This document shows positions 25,686-33,900 of a stretch of DNA of 64,000 nt, one piece after another. The translations under genes were made by a program, and so were the position numbers. The stretch's first letter is position 1, and the number at the start of each line of letters is the position of its first letter. Source of the DNA: Streptomyces sp. AM 4-1-1 (GTDB lineage: Bacteria > Actinomycetota > Actinomycetes > Streptomycetales > Streptomycetaceae); assembly GCF_029167625.1 (NCBI RefSeq), contig NZ_CP119145.1:1054001-1118000 (forward strand). Direction: 5' to 3'. The notes beneath the pieces are model-generated. The model made no database searches and was not told where the DNA came from. It was given only the letters and a program-made list of their open reading frames with translations.

Positions 25686-26494
25686 GCGAGGCGGCGGCGG
25701 ACCGGGCCGTGCCGATCCTGATGTACCACGCCGTCGCCCACCGCCCGGCCCCGGCGGTCCACCGCCTCTCGGTCTCGCCCGGGGCGTTCCGCGCCCAGAT
25801 GGCGGTGCTGGCGGAGCGTGGCCTGACCCCGCTCACCACGGCGGCGCTCGGCCGGGCCTGGCGGACCGGCGGGCCGCTGCCGCCCCGGCCGGTGCTGATC
25901 ACCTTCGACGACGGTTACGAGGGGGTGCACCGGTACGCGCTGCCGGTGCTCGCCGCCCACGGGTTCGCGGCCACCGTCTTCGTCACCACGGGCTGGCTGC
26001 GCGGTCCCTACGAGGAGGCGGGCGCGCCCGACACCATGCTGGACTGGCACCAGGTCCGCGAACTGGCCGCGGCGGGTGCGGAGATCGGCGGCCACAGCCA
26101 CACCCATCCGGAGCTGGACCAGCTGGACGACGGGCGGCTGCGGTCCGAGACCGTGCGGTGCCGGGAGATCATCGGCGCTGAACTGGGCGCGGCACCGGCC
26201 TCGTTCGCCCATCCGTACGGCTACTCCGACCGCCGGGTCCGGCGGGCCGTGCGGACCGCGGGCTTCGCCCAGTCCCTCGCCGTGGGCAACGCCCTGGCCC
26301 GGCGCGGGCAGGGACCGTACGCCCTGGAACGGGTCACGGTCCGGCGCGGCACCACCCCGCGGGAGTTCGACCGGATGATCACCGGCCGGCCGGCCGGCCG
26401 TGACTTCGCGGTGGACCGGGCGCTCACCAAGGGGTACGCCGTCGTACGGAGGACCCGTCGGGCGCTCCGGTCCGCCGCCGGGCCGGGGCGGTGA
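25679..26494 (+). CDS. Polysaccharide deacetylase (CE4)
   Basis: The 271-residue protein has the NodB motifs: TFDDGY at about 75-80 (catalytic Asp and metal Asp), HSHTHPEL with both metal histidines at about 139-143, and a motif-3 ASFAHPYGY. The metal triad is complete, so it should remove N-acetyl groups from sugars. No signal peptide is seen, so it may act on an intracellular lipid-linked sugar before export. It starts at GTG 25679 inside the previous gene (7-bp overlap), completing a coupled GT-GT-deacetylase operon. Confidence 0.9.
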   Translation: MLSEAAADRAVPILMYHAVAHRPAPAVHRLSVSPGAFRAQMAVLAERGLTPLTTAALGRAWRTGGPLPPRPVLITFDDGYEGVHRYALPVLAAHGFAATVFVTTGWLRGPYEEAGAPDTMLDWHQVRELAAAGAEIGGHSHTHPELDQLDDGRLRSETVRCREIIGAELGAAPASFAHPYGYSDRRVRRAVRTAGFAQSLAVGNALARRGQGPYALERVTVRRGTTPREFDRMITGRPAGRDFAVDRALTKGYAVVRRTRRALRSAAGPGR

Positions 26495-26579
26495 GCGGGA
26501 CCGGCCGGTGCGGTCGGCCCGGGGCGGGCGCCGGGCCCCGTGGCGAAACCGGGTGCGCGGGGTGTCCCCGTGCCGGATC

Positions 26580-27695
26580 ATGGACACCATGTCCGCCAAC
26601 CCCGAATCCGCCCTGCCGATCCGGCTCAACGTCGACGACAGTGATTCGCCTTCCGATGTCGTCGACGCGCTGTTCCTCGGCCGTTTCGCGACGGGTGAGC
26701 AGCCGTACTCGCACAGCACGTCGCTCGACCGGGTCAGATCCGCCGCGACACTGCTGCCGCCCGCCGCCAGGGTGCTCCGCGCCGCCCGGGACGACGACCG
26801 CAGCGCCACGCTCGCCGAGGGCGACGGCTGGACCCTGCTGATCTCGCGATGGAGCCGCGGCGCCGACGTCACGGTCACCGCGACCAGCGGAGAACTGGCG
26901 GAGCGGGTGCTCGGCGAAGCGACGGACGGCGCCAGGGACGAGCCGGAACCGCAGCCCGAGAACGTGCCGATGGGCTTCTGGTACGTCTCACCGCGCCGCG
27001 GCCCGCACCGCACCACCCGGCAGATCAGCGCCGGGACCTGGGACGAGGTCCGGGGCAACTACACGGCGCCGGTGGCGGAGGCCCTGGACCGGCTGATGAA
27101 GGTCACCCCCGACGACATCGCGGGCCGGCTGCTCCTGCTGCACGGCCCGCCGGGCACCGGGAAGACCTCCGCGCTGCGCACCCTCGCCAGGTCCTGGCGC
27201 GACTGGTGCCAGGTCGACTGCGTGCTGGACCCCGAACGCCTCTTCAACGACGTCGGCTATCTGATGGACATCGCGATCGGCGAGGACGACGGCACGTCGG
27301 GGGGCCGGTGGCGGCTGCTGCTCCTGGAGGACTGCGACGAGCTGATCCGGGGCGAGGCGAAGCACACGGCCGGCCAGGCCCTGTCCCGGCTGCTGAACCT
27401 CACGGACGGGCTGCTCGGGCAGGGACGGAACGTCCTGGTGGGGGTCACCACCAACGAGGACCTGGAACGGCTCCACCCCGCGGTGGTCAGGCCGGGCCGC
27501 TGTCTGGCCCGGATCGAGGTCGGCTCGCTGACCCGCCGGGAGGCCGTGTCCTGGCTGGGCGCGGAGGAGGGCGTCGGCCGGGAGGTGGGCAGGGAGGGAG
27601 CGACGCTCGCCGAGCTGTACGCGCTGCGCCGGGGCAGCGGGCCCGCGTCGGTCCCGAAGCAGGACTCGAACACGGACGCGGGCCTGTACCTCTGA
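26580..27695 (+). CDS. DUF5925 AAA-type ATPase
   Basis: The 371-residue protein has an N-terminal DUF5925 region (LPIRLNVDDSDSPSDVVDAL at residues 12-31, then RVLRAARDDDRSATLAEGDGWTL). A C-terminal AAA core has Walker A GPPGTGKT at 189-196, Walker B LLLLEDCDE at 247-254, a sensor-1-like VTTNED and an arginine in RPGRC. It is an intact ATPase of a Streptomyces-specific family without assigned role. ATG 26580 or ATG 26589 could be the start; neither has a strong ribosome binding site. It stands alone after the deacetylase operon (85-bp gap). Confidence 0.9.
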   Translation: MDTMSANPESALPIRLNVDDSDSPSDVVDALFLGRFATGEQPYSHSTSLDRVRSAATLLPPAARVLRAARDDDRSATLAEGDGWTLLISRWSRGADVTVTATSGELAERVLGEATDGARDEPEPQPENVPMGFWYVSPRRGPHRTTRQISAGTWDEVRGNYTAPVAEALDRLMKVTPDDIAGRLLLLHGPPGTGKTSALRTLARSWRDWCQVDCVLDPERLFNDVGYLMDIAIGEDDGTSGGRWRLLLLEDCDELIRGEAKHTAGQALSRLLNLTDGLLGQGRNVLVGVTTNEDLERLHPAVVRPGRCLARIEVGSLTRREAVSWLGAEEGVGREVGREGATLAELYALRRGSGPASVPKQDSNTDAGLYL

Positions 27696-27781
27696 CGCCC
27701 CGTCATGCAATCCCTCCCGCTTCCCCGGCTCCGACTCCCTGTTCCCCGTCGGCCCGGCCCCCGGTCCGGCCGATCACCCGC

Positions 27782-28159
27782 TCATCGCGGATAGACGGCC
27801 CGTACCGCGTCCTCGGCCAGGGACAGTGCCTCGGCCCGGGACAGGCCGAGGCGTCTGGCCTGCTCCGCGAAGTCCTGTGCGGCGGCGGCCGCCTTGCGGT
27901 CGGCGGCGTCGCCCGCCGCCGCGACGAACGTGCCGTTGCGGCCGCGGGTCTCGATCACCCCGTCGGCCTCCAGCGCCCGGTACGCCTTGGCGACGGTGTT
28001 GGCGGCGAGCCCGAGGTCCTCGGCCAGGCCACGTACGGTCGGGAGCCGGTGGCCGACGGGCAGAGCACCTGACCTGGCCTGTTCGGAGATCTGCGTGCGC
28101 AGTTGTTCGTACGGGGCGGTGGCGGTGTCCGGGTCGAGGACGATCTTGAAAGTCACCAT
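27782..28159 (-). CDS. GntR family regulator, YtrA subfamily
   Basis: The 125-residue protein consists of a GntR winged helix (PPYEQLRTQI-like APYEQLRTQISEQARSG, LPTVRGLAEDLGLAANTV, residues about 18-62, then VIETRGRNGTFVA). It has a short C-terminal helical tail, the YtrA layout without a large effector domain. Such proteins usually repress a linked ABC transporter, but none is adjacent here. ATG 28159 follows GGGGGA at good spacing; the frame to 28174 would start inside the ribosome binding site. The segment carrying this site is duplicated in tandem. Confidence 0.9.
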   Translation of the reverse strand: MVTFKIVLDPDTATAPYEQLRTQISEQARSGALPVGHRLPTVRGLAEDLGLAANTVAKAYRALEADGVIETRGRNGTFVAAAGDAADRKAAAAAQDFAEQARRLGLSRAEALSLAEDAVRAVYPR

Positions 28160-28211
28160 CCGATTCTCCCCCACCGCGAAGAAATCCGATTCTCCCCCAC
28201 CGCGAAGAAAA
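28160..28211 (-). repeat. 26-bp tandem duplication covering the gntR ribosome binding site
   Basis: Positions 28160-28185 and 28186-28211 are the same 26-bp unit (CCGATTCTCCCCCACCGCGA at its left) with a single difference at the last base. On the minus strand each copy contains GCGGTGGGGGAGAATCGG. Only the proximal copy is followed by ATG, so the gene has a second, non-productive Shine-Dalgarno sequence immediately upstream. Confidence 0.9.
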
Positions 28212-28442
28212 TGGCAGGCGGCCGGGGCGCGGGGGCACGTACCGTCCTGCGCGTGACCGTGATCGTGCGTGACTCACGGTCCACCGACGCCGAGGACCGG
28301 GCTGCGGCGGGCCGCGCCGCCGTGCACGGTGACGACACCCGGGGCGGTGGTGCCCGGCCTGGCCGATGGACGCCGACAAACGGCCCGGTGCTCGCCGTCG
28401 ACAAATGGTTCGGTTACGGAATCTGCGCCACGGAGGTACGTC

Positions 28443-28937
28443 ATGTCCATGAACTCGTCCGAGACCGCCCTGGTGGTCGCCCTCGTCAAGGCGGGCCACA
28501 CCAAGATCCGTTACCCGGCGGAGGTGGTCCGCGACGACGGGGTCCGGGTGACGGTGCGCGCTCCGTGGGCCGCGCCCGGGGTCCGCGACTTCGGCTTCGT
28601 ACGGTTCGAGCCGGGCGATGTGTTCACCGAACACTACTGGCGCGACCGGTGGTTCGCGGTGAAGGAGGTCAGGACGGGGACCGGCGGGCTGAAGGGCTGG
28701 TACTGCGACGTGACCCGCCCGGCCGTGCTGAGCGACGGTGAGCTGCTGGTGGAGGACCTGGACCTGGATCTGTGGGTGTCGGCGGACGGGGCGACCGTAC
28801 TCCGGCTGGACGAGGACGAGTTCGCGGAGAGCGGCCTCACCGAGCGCGATCCGGCGGCGGCCCTGGCGGCCCGCCGGGCGTTGGACGAACTGGAACTCCT
28901 GGCCCGTACCGAGGGGTTGACCGGTCTGCTGACCTGA
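28443..28937 (+). CDS. DUF402 domain protein (FomD/Ntdp-like)
   Basis: The 164-residue product has the DUF402 barrel: TKIRYPAEVVRDDGVRV, FEPGDVFTEHYWRDRWFAV, KGWYCDVTRP and the acidic DLDLDLWV, with the metal/catalytic acidic residues in LDEDEF. Characterised relatives hydrolyse nucleotide-linked phosphonates or nucleoside di- and triphosphates, so a nucleotide phosphatase activity is plausible. GGAGG at 28432-28436 precedes ATG 28443. A strong terminator follows at 28952. Confidence 0.88.
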   Translation: MSMNSSETALVVALVKAGHTKIRYPAEVVRDDGVRVTVRAPWAAPGVRDFGFVRFEPGDVFTEHYWRDRWFAVKEVRTGTGGLKGWYCDVTRPAVLSDGELLVEDLDLDLWVSADGATVLRLDEDEFAESGLTERDPAAALAARRALDELELLARTEGLTGLLT

Positions 28938-28951
28938 CGCCCGCCCGGACC

Positions 28952-28983
28952 GTGACGGCCGCCGTTTCTCCGGCGGCCGTCAC
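28952..28983 (+). terminator. Perfect 13-bp terminator hairpin
   Basis: GTGACGGCCGCCG (28952-28964) and CGGCGGCCGTCAC (28971-28983) pair perfectly around a 6-nt loop, 15 nt after the DUF402 stop. Confidence 0.85.
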
Positions 28984-29082
28984 CCCTGCCTGGGCGCGGC
29001 CCCTCTTCTCCGGCGGGAGACCCCGGACCGGCCGCTCCTCCGGCCGGTGGTGACGGCCGATCTTTAACCGGCGCTGAGCGGT

Positions 29083-29103
29083 TCCTTAAGCGCGCCCTAA
29101 GGA
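29083..29103. promoter_or_regulatory. Inverted repeat in the promoter region of the small membrane-protein gene
   Basis: TCCTTA (29083-29088) and TAAGGA (29098-29103) are separated by 9 bp within a relatively AT-rich stretch about 140 bp before the small gene. It may be an operator or part of the promoter. The rest of the 302-bp gap 28938-29239 holds the terminator and nothing else recognised. Confidence 0.35.
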
Positions 29104-29239
29104 TCGCCCGTGACCGCCCTCGGCCGTCGTGTCCGGGCGCGGTCCGGGCTACCTTTCTGATCGCCGGGCGGGGCAGGCGCCCACCACCCCTCCCCCGCCC
29201 GGTTCCATGCCCGCGTCGCCGTCGAAGGAGATCGCCGCC

Positions 29240-29548
29240 ATGACTGTCGTCGTCATGACCGCTCGCCGCGGGGTCGCGGGGGCCGTCGCACTCGGTGCCG
29301 CACTGCTCGTGCTGCTCGTGTCGGCAGGTGTGTGCGCGGCCCCGGCCCTGGGCGCGGAGAGCGCGCCCAGGGCGGACGGCGCCGCCGTCGCCCCGGCCCG
29401 TCCGGGCGAGGACATCGCCGGGGCCGGTGGCGGTGACAGCGTCTCGTACCTCGCGCTCGGCACTTCCGGTGCGCTCGCGGTGGGTTCGGCCGCGCTGTTC
29501 GCCTCGGTCCGCCGCCGGGCCGTCGTCGCCGCCCGGCACGGCCGCTGA
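29240..29548 (+). CDS. Small exported or membrane-anchored protein
   Basis: The 102-residue protein starts with a signal-like hydrophobic stretch (GVAGAVALGAALLVLLVSAG, residues 11-30) and an Ala-x-Ala type region (CAAPALGAES). A low-complexity Ala/Pro/Gly linker follows, then a second hydrophobic helix near the C terminus (YLALGTSGALAVGSAALFAS) before RRRAVVAARHGR. The positively charged end after the last helix suggests it stays in the membrane with a cytosolic tail. AAGGAG at 29225-29230 precedes ATG 29240. No family recognised. Confidence 0.7.
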   Translation: MTVVVMTARRGVAGAVALGAALLVLLVSAGVCAAPALGAESAPRADGAAVAPARPGEDIAGAGGGDSVSYLALGTSGALAVGSAALFASVRRRAVVAARHGR

Positions 29549-29557
29549 CCCCGGGAC

Positions 29558-29826
29558 CACGCACCGCCGTCCCCGGCCGGACCCACGCACCACCGCCCCC
29601 GGTCGGCCAGACCCACATACCACCGTCCCGGGGCGGCCGGACCCACGCACCGCCGTCCCCGTTCCGACCAGGCGCGCCACCGCCCCCGGCCGGCCAGACC
29701 CACACACCACCGCCCCCGGCCGGCCGGACCCACGCGCCGCCACCCTGGGCCAGCCGGTCCCACGCGCCACCCCACCGCCCTCGTTCCGCCCGGACGCACC
29801 ACTGCCTCCGGCCGGCCGATGACAGC
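29558..29826. repeat. Degenerate 30-bp minisatellite, about nine units
   Basis: Units of about 30 bp beginning ACGCACCRCCGCCCCCGG and ending CCGGCCGGACCC repeat roughly nine times between the small membrane-protein gene and the imuB-like gene. Some units carry a few bases more or less (for example around 29670 and 29765). The open frames through it give ten-residue Pro/Arg/Thr or Gly/Trp repeats on either strand, which look like by-products of the repeat. The rest of the 29549-29904 gap shows no gene. Confidence 0.85.
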
Positions 29827-29904
29827 ACGGCGCCCACCGGGCACATGTCTCCGCCCTCGTCGGGCCCGGGGGCGAAATAGCGGTCCGGCGATCCGGCCGG
29901 TGGC

Positions 29905-30912
29905 TCACGCCGCCAGCCTGCCCGGCATCACCGCCCGTGGGCCGAATCGCGCCCGCAGCCGGTCCGCCACCTCCTCGATCCGGTGCGCCCGCTCGTCCGC
30001 CGGGTCGAACGTCAGCTGCCGGGAGGCCCGTTCGGCGTCCGCCAGCCCCTCCGCGCGCAGCGCGATCCCCCGCACCCTGGCGCGTTGCAGTCCGAACGAG
30101 TCGTGGATACGGTACGCGAGCCCGGTGAGCGCCGCCGAGTGGGCCGTGGGCTCACGGAACGCGCGGCTGCGGGTGAGCGTGGCGTAGCCGGTCCGGTCGG
30201 CGTAACGCACGGAGAGCGCGAGCGAACGGCACACCTGCCCCTCGCCGCGCAGCCGGGTGCCCAGCTCCTCGGTCAGCGACACGAGCGCGCGGCGCTGTCG
30301 ATCCGGGTCCAACTCGTCGCGTGAGAAGGCGTGTTCGGCGGCCATCGACCGGGCGGCGGCATTCGGCACCACCTGGGTGCGGTCGATGCCGTGGGCCCGT
30401 TCCCACAGCTCGCGCCCGGAGCGCGCGCCGGTGATCCGTTGCAGGGTGGCGAGCGGCGCCGAGGCGATCCGGCCGACGGAGTCGAGCCCGTAGCCGCACA
30501 GGGTGCGGGCCGTCGCCGTCCCTACGCCGTCCAGCGCGGCGGCCGGCTTGTCCACGAGGAAGTCGGCGACCTTGTCATCGGGCACCACGACGGCCGTACC
30601 GGGTGCGGCCTGCCGCGCCGCCATCCGCGCCAGCATCGGGTTCTCGGCCGCCCCGATCGCACAGTCCACACCGTGCAGGGCGAGGGCGCGGACACGGATC
30701 AGTCCGGCCAGGCCCGCCGCGTCCTGCCCGAAGTAGCGCAGCGCGCCCCGCACGTCGGCGAGTGCCCCGTCGGGCGGGGCGGCCTCGACGACCGGGGTGA
30801 ACGCACCGAGGAGGGCGAGCAGCCCCTCGTAACCGACGCTGTCCGGCGGACCGCCGCCGACCCTGCGGAACCGCAGACAGAACACCCCGGCCGGGACACG
30901 TTCGGCGCTCAT
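29905..30912 (-). CDS. ImuB-like Y-family DNA polymerase homologue, catalytically degenerate
   Basis: The 335-residue protein has the Y-family palm/fingers/thumb/little-finger order: GALRYFGQDAAGL, MLARMAARQAAPGT, then the helix-hairpin-helix-like region ALDGVGTATARTLCGYGLDSVG and a little-finger domain. The catalytic acidic residues are missing: motif I reads VFCLRFRRVGG where active enzymes have DxD, and the SxDE motif reads ALADVRGALRYF. That loss is the hallmark of ImuB, a scaffold for DnaE2 in mutagenic repair. ATG 30912 overlaps the dnaE2 stop as ATGA, so the two are coupled. It is shorter than mycobacterial ImuB at the C terminus. Confidence 0.85.
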   Translation of the reverse strand: MSAERVPAGVFCLRFRRVGGGPPDSVGYEGLLALLGAFTPVVEAAPPDGALADVRGALRYFGQDAAGLAGLIRVRALALHGVDCAIGAAENPMLARMAARQAAPGTAVVVPDDKVADFLVDKPAAALDGVGTATARTLCGYGLDSVGRIASAPLATLQRITGARSGRELWERAHGIDRTQVVPNAAARSMAAEHAFSRDELDPDRQRRALVSLTEELGTRLRGEGQVCRSLALSVRYADRTGYATLTRSRAFREPTAHSAALTGLAYRIHDSFGLQRARVRGIALRAEGLADAERASRQLTFDPADERAHRIEEVADRLRARFGPRAVMPGRLAA

Positions 30913-33900
30913 CCCGCGCTCCCCTGGCTCTGGTGCCACAACTTCCGTCCGGTGGGCGGCCCTTCGCCGGGGGGCCGGAGGTCGGCCCAGGGGTTCATCT
31001 CGTATCCGGTCGGCAACCGGACCCGGCGGCCGGCGGCGGAGGCCGGATCGTCCGAAGGGCCGCCGGCGGAAGTGGCGCCGGGGGAACCGTCGGTGGCCGG
31101 GGGCTGCTCCTCGTCCGCGGGTCCCGCCGCGAGCCGGGCCGCGACCGCGTCGAGTCCGCCGGTGCGCCGCAGCTCGGCCAGCTCCGCGAGGTTCCAGGCC
31201 GCGGCGCCGATCACGCTCAGGCTCCGCGCCCCGCGCCGCTGCACCACCCCGCGCACCAGCAGCAGCCAGGAGTGGAAGACGGTGTGCGCGCAGGCGGCGT
31301 GGCTGTCGTCGAAGAAGGCCAGGTCGACCAGGCCCGTACCGTCGTCCAGGGTGGTGAAGATGACCCGGCGGCCGGAGCGGACCGGCGGGGTCTGGGTGGC
31401 CGCCTTGGCGCCCGCGACCAGCACGGTCTCACCGTGCCGGGCGTCCCGCAGCCGCTTGGCGGAGAGCGCGCCCAACTCGTCGAGGAAGGCGTGGTGGTCG
31501 TCCATCAGATGCCGGGAGACGTCCATGCTGAGGACGCCCAGTTCGGCGCTGAGGCGTTCCGCCTCGTTGAGGTCGGGCAGGCCGACGGAGCCGGTTCTGC
31601 GGCCGTCGCCGAGCGGCAGTTGCGGGCCGCCGCCGGTCCGCGCCCCTGATCCGCGCTGGGCGCGGTGCAGTTCGGACAGATGCAGCAGCAGATCACGGCG
31701 GTTGGCGCCGAAGGCGTCCAACGCCCCGACCTGGACGAGCCGTTCGGCGGCGGGCCGACCGGGCCGGGCCCGCTGCCAGAAGTCCAGCAGCGAGGCGTAC
31801 GGGCGGCCGGCCTCGATCCGGGCGGTCTCGTCCTCGCTGATGCCGTGGACGTCCGAGAGCGCCAGCCTGATCCCCCAGACGCCGGGACCGCGCCCGTCAC
31901 CGTTCCTCTTTCCGTCACCCTCCCCATCACCAGACACCAGTTCGATTTGATGAGTGGCCGCCGACCGGTTCACGTCCAGCGGCAGCACCGGGACCCCGCG
32001 CCGCCGGGCATCCGCGAGCAGCAGCCGCTTCGGGTACATCCCGGGGTCATGGGTGAGCAGCCCGGCGTAGAAGGCGGCCGGGTGGTGCGCCTTGAGCCAG
32101 GCCGACTGATAGGTGGGTACGGCGAAGGCGACCGCGTGCGCCTTGCAGAAGCCGTAGGAGCCGAACGCCTCGATGATCTCCCAGGCGCGGGCGATCACTT
32201 CGGCGCCGTACCCCTTCTCCGCCGCCCGCTGCGCGAACCAGATCCTGATCCGGTCCTGCGACCCCGGGTCGGAGAGCCCGCGCCGCACCCGGTCGGCCTC
32301 GTCCCGGCCGCAGCCGGTCATGATGTCCACCATCTCGATGATCTGCTCGTGGAAGACGACGACCCCGTAGGTCTCGCGCAGCGGTCCCTCCAGGTCGGGG
32401 TGCGGGTAGCGGACGGGGGCCCGGCCGTGCCTGGCCTCGATGAACGGCCGCACCATGTCGGCGGCGACCGGTCCCGGCCGGAACAGCGAGATGTCGACCA
32501 CCAGGTCGTGGAAGGTGGCGGGCTGGAGCCGGCCCACCAGATCGCGCTGGCCCGGCGACTCGATCTGGAAGCAGCCCAGCGTCTCGGCGGACCTGATCAG
32601 CCGGTACGTCTCCGGGTCGTCCGGCGGCACGGCGTCCAGGTCGAGGTCTTCGCCCGTGGCCCGCTTCAGTTCGGTGACCGCGTGCGCCATCGCCGACTGC
32701 ATCCGCACACCCAGCACGTCGAGCTTGAGCAGGCCCAGGTGCTCCACGTCCTCCTTGTCGAACTGCGCCATCGGAAGGCCCTCACCGCTGGTGGGCACGA
32801 CGGGGGTGCGGCGCAGCAGTGAGGCGTCGGAGAGGAGGACCCCGCACGGGTGCATGGCGATGCCGCGCGGCAGTGCGTCCAGCGCCTCCACCAGCTCCCA
32901 GAACCGGCCGTACCGCGTCCCCTCCCGCCCGTACCGCTCGCCCACCGCGCGCAGCTCGGGCAGTTCCGCCATCGCGGCGCGGGCGTCGCGGGCCCGGATG
33001 TGCGGGAACGCCTTGGCGAGCCGGTCGATCTCGGCCGGGTCCATGGAGAGGGCGGCGCCGACGTCCCGTACGGCGTGGCGCACCCGGTAGGTCTCGGGCA
33101 TGGCGACGGTCGCGACCCGCTCGGCGCCGAAGCGTCCGATGATCGCGCGGTAGACCTCCAGTCGGCGGGCGGACTCGACGTCGATGTCGATGTCGGGCAG
33201 CACGAAGCGCCGGGTGGAGAGGAAGCGTTCCATCAGCAGTCCGTGTTCGACGGGGTCGGCGTGGGCGATCCCGAGGAGGTGGTTGACCAGTGAGCCCGCA
33301 CCGGAGCCACGGGCGGTGACCCTGATCCCCATGTCCTTCACGTCCTCGACGACCTGGGCGACCGTCAGGAAGTAGGAGGCGAAGCCGTGGTGGGCGATGA
33401 TGTCCAGCTCGTGGCGCATCCGCTCCCAGTAGTCCGGTCTGCGGTCGTAGCCGCGCAGCACCATGCCCGCGGCGGCCCGGGAGGCCAGCACCCGCTGGGC
33501 GGTGCGCCGGCCGGCGCCGACGAGGCGCGGTTCGGGGAAGTGGACGCCGCCGAGACCGAGGTCACCCGCGGGATCGACGGCGCAGGCGTCGGCGGTGCGC
33601 CGGGTCTCGGCGAGCAGCCGGGCCCCGGCGCCTTCGCCGAGTCCGGCGGCCGAGGTGATCCGCTCGGCGGTCTCCCGCATCGCGCGGTCGTCCTTGAGCC
33701 AGCGCTCACCGCTGTCGAGGGGGGAGCGGCGCGGGTCGACGGGGACGAGCCGACGGGCGGCGTCGAGCACGTCGACGACCGGGCCCTGCCCGGGGTCGGC
33801 GTACCGGACGGCGTTGGTCAGCACGGCTCGTACCCCTTGGTCGGCCGCGAAGCCGACGGTACGGGCGGCGAGCCGGAGCGATCCCGGGCCGGTGCCGGTC

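Noticed and set aside
29295..29822. Proline/Arg-rich open frames through the minisatellite as a repeat protein
   Set aside because: All frames are open on both strands because of the repeat period; there is no start with a ribosome binding site.
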